Below are positions 61,918 through 64,000 of a stretch of DNA of 64,000 bases, in pieces. Numbering within the stretch: position 1 is the first letter of the stretch; each line of letters starts with the position of its first letter. Where the stretch lies: assembly GCF_000340435.2 (NCBI RefSeq), contig NZ_CP011883.2, positions 2,650,687 to 2,714,686 on the forward strand, written 5' to 3'. The position numbers and the translations under genes are program-made. Origin of the DNA: Mycobacterium haemophilum DSM 44634. GTDB taxonomy: Bacteria; Actinomycetota; Actinomycetes; Mycobacteriales; Mycobacteriaceae. A model generated the notes under the pieces. That model searched no databases. It was given only the letters and a program-made list of their open reading frames with translations, and was not told the DNA's origin.

Positions 61918-62309
61918 GACTGGAAACTGGCGACCTGCCGTGCGGCCCGTACCACCATGGCGAACTCTGGGGTGTCGTTCGCCGCACCGAGCACCTCGAT
62001 CGGCGCGCGGTCATCCAGGCGCGTGTTGGTGCCAAACAGCCACGCCCGCGCCGTCCTGCCGTCGTAGGCATCGACGAGCATCCTGACGACCTTATAGCCC
62101 TCACGTAACCGGCGTTCCGTCGCGCCATGCGGCTCCGGGCCTCCCTCCCGCGCGTAGCGCCCGATTTGCTTCGCGTCGGCCAAGCCCGCCATCGCCGCCG
62201 CAACGCGCTGGCCAACGGCCTCTTGCAGATACGCCGCGATTTGCCGGATCGAAAGCGTCGCTGCCTCATCATCGAGCCGCTGGGCCGCTGAGACGGTCAA
62301 GACCGGCAC
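61914..62309 (-). CDS. Xre/MbcA/ParS-type antitoxin of the RES pair
   Basis: The 131-residue protein has an N-terminal helical region and a C-terminal DUF2384-like domain (VRMLVDAYDGRTARAWLFGT and PIEVLGAANDTPEFAMVV). The conserved RxWL-like segment is ARAWLFGT. It is intact while its coupled RES toxin is frameshifted. It would normally neutralise the toxin and autoregulate the operon. The start is ATG 62309 (MPVLTVSAAQRLDDEAA). Confidence 0.85.
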   Translation of the reverse strand: MPVLTVSAAQRLDDEAATLSIRQIAAYLQEAVGQRVAAAMAGLADAKQIGRYAREGGPEPHGATERRLREGYKVVRMLVDAYDGRTARAWLFGTNTRLDDRAPIEVLGAANDTPEFAMVVRAARQVASFQS

Positions 62310-62423
62310 GTCGCACCTCCATCTCTTCCGACTGGTCCACCCGCGACGTTACCAGGTAAGCACCCTCGAACACACCCCTAAACTACACCGACACCAACAG
62401 GCATCGCAGCCGGAGCGCCCGAA

Positions 62424-62555
62424 TCAAGGCCGTTCGCACAGAATGCCCCCCAACCACGCCTGCCACGGGTCACGATTCGACCTCTGGGCGCGGGCATCAC
62501 TAATGACCGCCAACACGGCCTGATACCTCTGCTCAGCCACGCTCAACTCCCTCAT
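62424..62555 (-). mobile_element. IS481-like transposase N-terminal fragment
   Basis: The 43-codon frame begins MRELSVAEQRYQAVLAVISD, the N-terminus of mycobacterial IS481-family transposases, then passes to unrelated ARAQRSNRDPWQAW and stops at TGA 62426-62424. The helix-turn-helix and DDE domain are absent, so the element is a deletion remnant. Confidence 0.6.
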
Positions 62556-62564
62556 TAAGGGAGT

Positions 62565-62651
62565 GTCAAGGATCAACCGAAGTAGCTGTCAAGCATCAGC
62601 CGAAACAACGTCAACCATCAACCGAAGCCAAAACATCAAGCATCAACCGAC
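62565..62651. repeat. Four degenerate direct repeats, probable IS end
   Basis: Units GTCAAGGATCAACCGAA (62565), GTCAAGCATCAGCCGAA (62588), GTCAACCATCAACCGAA (62610) and ATCAAGCATCAACCGAC (62635) recur with periods of 23, 22 and 25 bp. They lie immediately upstream of the transposase fragment, where IS481-type elements carry transposase-binding repeats. Spacing is too irregular for a CRISPR. Confidence 0.7.
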
Positions 62652-62669
62652 GTCATACACCCTCTGACG

Positions 62670-62743
62670 TGGGGCGGGCGGGGCTCGAACCCGCGACCAA
62701 CGGATTATGAGTCCGCGGCTCTAACCAACTGAGCTACCGCCCC
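62670..62743 (-). tRNA. tRNA with CAT anticodon (elongator Met, or Ile2 if lysidine-modified)
   Basis: The minus strand folds into a complete cloverleaf: acceptor GGGGCGG/CCGCCCC, D-arm GCTCAGTTGGTTAGAGC, anticodon loop CTCATAA, T-arm GCGGG/CCCGC with TTCGAGC. CCA is not encoded. CAT may mean tRNA-Met or the lysidine-modified tRNA-Ile; I cannot separate these reliably by eye. It is the intact gene at the att-like duplication. Confidence 0.93.
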
Positions 62744-62916
62744 TAGATTCGACTGGCTGCGGATATAGCTGCTACCGCTGCATCGTTGGCTGCAGAATAC
62801 CGCAGGGGCCTCGGTCATCGTGTTCAAGGCGTCGGCCACACCCGCTAGATGACCGCGGCAGCTCGCGCACACCGGTGAGCGCAAGCGAAGCGGCGTTGAG
62901 CCATCACGGTCGCAGA

Positions 62917-63156
62917 TCAGGTGACGAAGTCCTTTCCGAGATCCCCCGCCGTTCCCATGGTGTGAGAATTTTCCTTACTAATGATGTTGACCCCGAACTT
63001 CGGCACGGTCAGGTCAGCGTTCATTGTGGACTTAGATGTCTCGGCGCCTTTGCCCTCGACGTACATCCGGACGTAATCGCCCTGGACCACCTAGGCCAAG
63101 ATTGACTGGTCACTGGCTTCGACCATGGTGTTCTGCGCATAGGCCTTGCCTGTCAT
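62917..63156 (-). pseudogene. Possible decayed small gene with in-frame stop
   Basis: A minus-strand frame from ATG 63156 reads MTGKAYAQNTMVEASDQ, then TAG at 63093-63091, and continues VVQGDYVRMYVEGKGAE and NADLTVPKFGVNIISKEN to TGA 62919-62917. The composition is regular but the family is not recognised. It could be translated from GTG 63090 as a 57-residue protein. It may be a phage or plasmid relic. Confidence 0.35.
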
Positions 63157-63230
63157 CGTGCGGCTCGGCTGCTGTGTCAGCACGGCGGCGCGGGCCGGAA
63201 CTTTCCGCCAACAACTGAGACAATCGCGTC

Positions 63231-63389
63231 GTGCCCACCGAACCCCCACATCCACCACGGGCCGCGCCGAAACCGCCGCGGGTGCACGTCACGTCCGACG
63301 ACTGGGAGAGGTTCGGCGACGAGGAGCAAGTGCGCGCGGCGTGGGACGAGGGTCGGCTCCGCGACGAGCAGCCGCCGCATCACCGCTAG
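63231..63389 (+). CDS. Small hypothetical, possibly phage-type protein
   Basis: GTG 63231 opens a 52-codon frame: MPTEPPHPPRAAPKPPRVHV then TSDDWERFGDEEQVRAAWDE and a short tail. The Pro-rich start followed by an acidic helical segment resembles small proteins common in mycobacteriophages. There is no strong ribosome site. A perfect hairpin follows at 63461-63494. Confidence 0.45.
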   Translation: MPTEPPHPPRAAPKPPRVHVTSDDWERFGDEEQVRAAWDEGRLRDEQPPHHR

Positions 63390-63696
63390 CCTGCCACGCT
63401 GATCCCACCCCAACCGCCGGGGCTGGGCGGATTTTTGGTGACACCACCAAAGGTCGGTTCCATACCGGCCCCGGGACGTGGCGGGGCCGGTATGTCTTGG
63501 TTGCCGATTCGACGATGCCTCTACCGCCGAGAATCAAGGTCAGTGTCTCGAATCCCTCGGTCGCCTTGGCAAGCTGGAGCAGTTCGGTGTGGTTCAAGTG
63601 TCGCCACTCCCGTTCAACCGGAATGGGCAAATCTTCGGTCCACTTGATCTCTGCAGCCACGTTTCTAGTGACCTTCCCGGTTCGTTGCGCATGCAC
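63289..63696 (-). CDS. Hypothetical minus-strand ORF, uncertain
   Basis: The frame from GTG 63696 reads MHAQRTGKVTRNVAAEIKW and REWRHLNHTELLQLAKATEG then TLILGGRGIVE, which looks coding. After about residue 75 it passes through the 13-bp hairpin and becomes antisense to the small plus-strand gene, so the true C-terminus may be lost or shifted. No family recognised. Confidence 0.35.
   Translation of the reverse strand: MHAQRTGKVTRNVAAEIKWTEDLPIPVEREWRHLNHTELLQLAKATEGFETLTLILGGRGIVESATKTYRPRHVPGPVWNRPLVVSPKIRPAPAVGVGSAWQASGDAAAARRGADPRPTPRALAPRRRTSPSRRT
63461..63494. terminator. Perfect 13-bp stem hairpin
   Basis: CATACCGGCCCCG (63461-63473) pairs exactly with CGGGGCCGGTATG (63482-63494) around GGACGTGG. 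It lies downstream of the small plus-strand gene and may terminate transcription from both sides. Confidence 0.7.
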
Positions 63697-63845
63697 TGCG
63701 CCGACAAGCTGATGGACCTGTGTGATGCGACTCGTCGAAAGCGCGGTGCCGCGCTGTGATCAGTCCACAGCCAAAACCACCTGGCCAAGTCGAGGTTCAA
63801 TTTCATTGTCCCGTCGAAGCATCGAGCGGCATTGCAAGTTCGGCG

Positions 63846-63889
63846 CCCCCTGGCAGGATTCGAATCTGCGACCTCTGGGTTATGAGCCC
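63846..63889 (-). repeat. 3' half of an initiator-tRNA-like sequence (att scar)
   Basis: The minus strand reads GGGCTCATAACCCAGAGG and TCGCAGATTCGAATCCTG, which fits the anticodon arm and T-arm of an initiator tRNA-Met. The 5' half, including the D-arm, is absent and the acceptor end is altered. It resembles an attachment-site copy left by an element integrated in the tRNA-fMet gene. Confidence 0.65.
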
Positions 63890-63924
63890 TAGAGGTCGAA
63901 TGCTCCTGGCATCGACCGGCTTTC

Positions 63925-64000
63925 TCAGAGTTGGGTGAGGGTCGCGGTGATGTCTTTGGTCAGCAGGGAGAGGGCGAGGTTTGTCGAGTCCTCGGAGTCG
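63925..64000 (-). CDS. 3' end of a minus-strand gene running off the window
   Basis: The minus strand reads DSEDSTNLALSLLTKDITAT then LTQL and TGA at 63927-63925. Only about 24 residues are visible, so no family can be assigned. Confidence 0.45.
   Translation of the reverse strand, partial: DSEDSTNLALSLLTKDITATLTQL

Noticed and set aside
62565..62651. CRISPR array
   Set aside because: Only four short degenerate units with 5-8 bp between them; spacers are far too short and no cas genes are present.

Overview
The window is high-GC actinobacterial DNA, almost certainly from a slow-growing non-tuberculous Mycobacterium. Much of the left 32 kb follows the order of the M. tuberculosis Rv2249c-Rv2296 segment (glpD1, TetR, AGPS-like flavoprotein, diacylglycerol kinase, DUF3145, mscR, CYP124, the DUF202 pair, yjcE, sseB, PLP lyase, haloalkane dehalogenase). 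The window also carries an 18-kDa antigen small heat-shock gene of the M. leprae/M. avium/M. simiae type, which argues against the M. tuberculosis complex. The species cannot be fixed from sequence reading alone.

Layout. 1-11.7 kb: lipid/redox core genes, including a glycerolipid operon and the mycothiol-dependent mscR with a partner metallo-beta-lactamase. 11.7-15.1 kb: CYP124 surrounded by gene wreckage and a stand-alone PPE-domain protein. 15.3-28 kb: DUF202 pair, a pore-deleted ion channel, prolyl iminopeptidase, a chagasin-like lipoprotein, a Na+/H+ antiporter, an AAA ATPase, a TetR/FAD monooxygenase pair, a rhodanese and an M23 lipoprotein. 28-33.5 kb: PLP lyase and dehalogenase with two decayed genes. 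33.6-58 kb: an accessory stress and redox region with Orn/Lys/Arg decarboxylase, MerR/hsp18, PAS-ANTAR, catalase and SOD remnants, CsbD, a ThDP oxidase, an FAD/Fe-S dehydrogenase, UdgX, an F420 enzyme, hemerythrin and a cytochrome b561/sulfite-oxidase-like fusion. 58-64 kb: an antiporter, a LysB-like esterase pair, an Excalibur protein, then a decayed tRNA-associated island with a RES/Xre toxin-antitoxin pair, an IS481-like remnant and a second tRNA-derived scar.

The outstanding property is gene decay. At least a dozen genes carry single-base indels, stop codons or internal deletions, including a KatE-type catalase, an Fe/Mn superoxide dismutase paralogue, a GH15 glycosidase, a CbrC-like protein, an enolase-superfamily enzyme, an FAD/Fe-S dehydrogenase, a voltage-gated-like channel, a GT2 and the RES toxin. 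Neighbouring genes remain intact, which fits relaxed selection or ongoing genome reduction. Some of the single-base lesions could be sequencing errors, but the internal deletions cannot easily be explained that way.

The most unusual intact items are a UdgX-type uracil-DNA glycosylase in a hemerythrin/F420-enzyme operon, a full-length Lnt-like protein whose nucleophilic cysteine is serine, and a short free-standing PPE domain.
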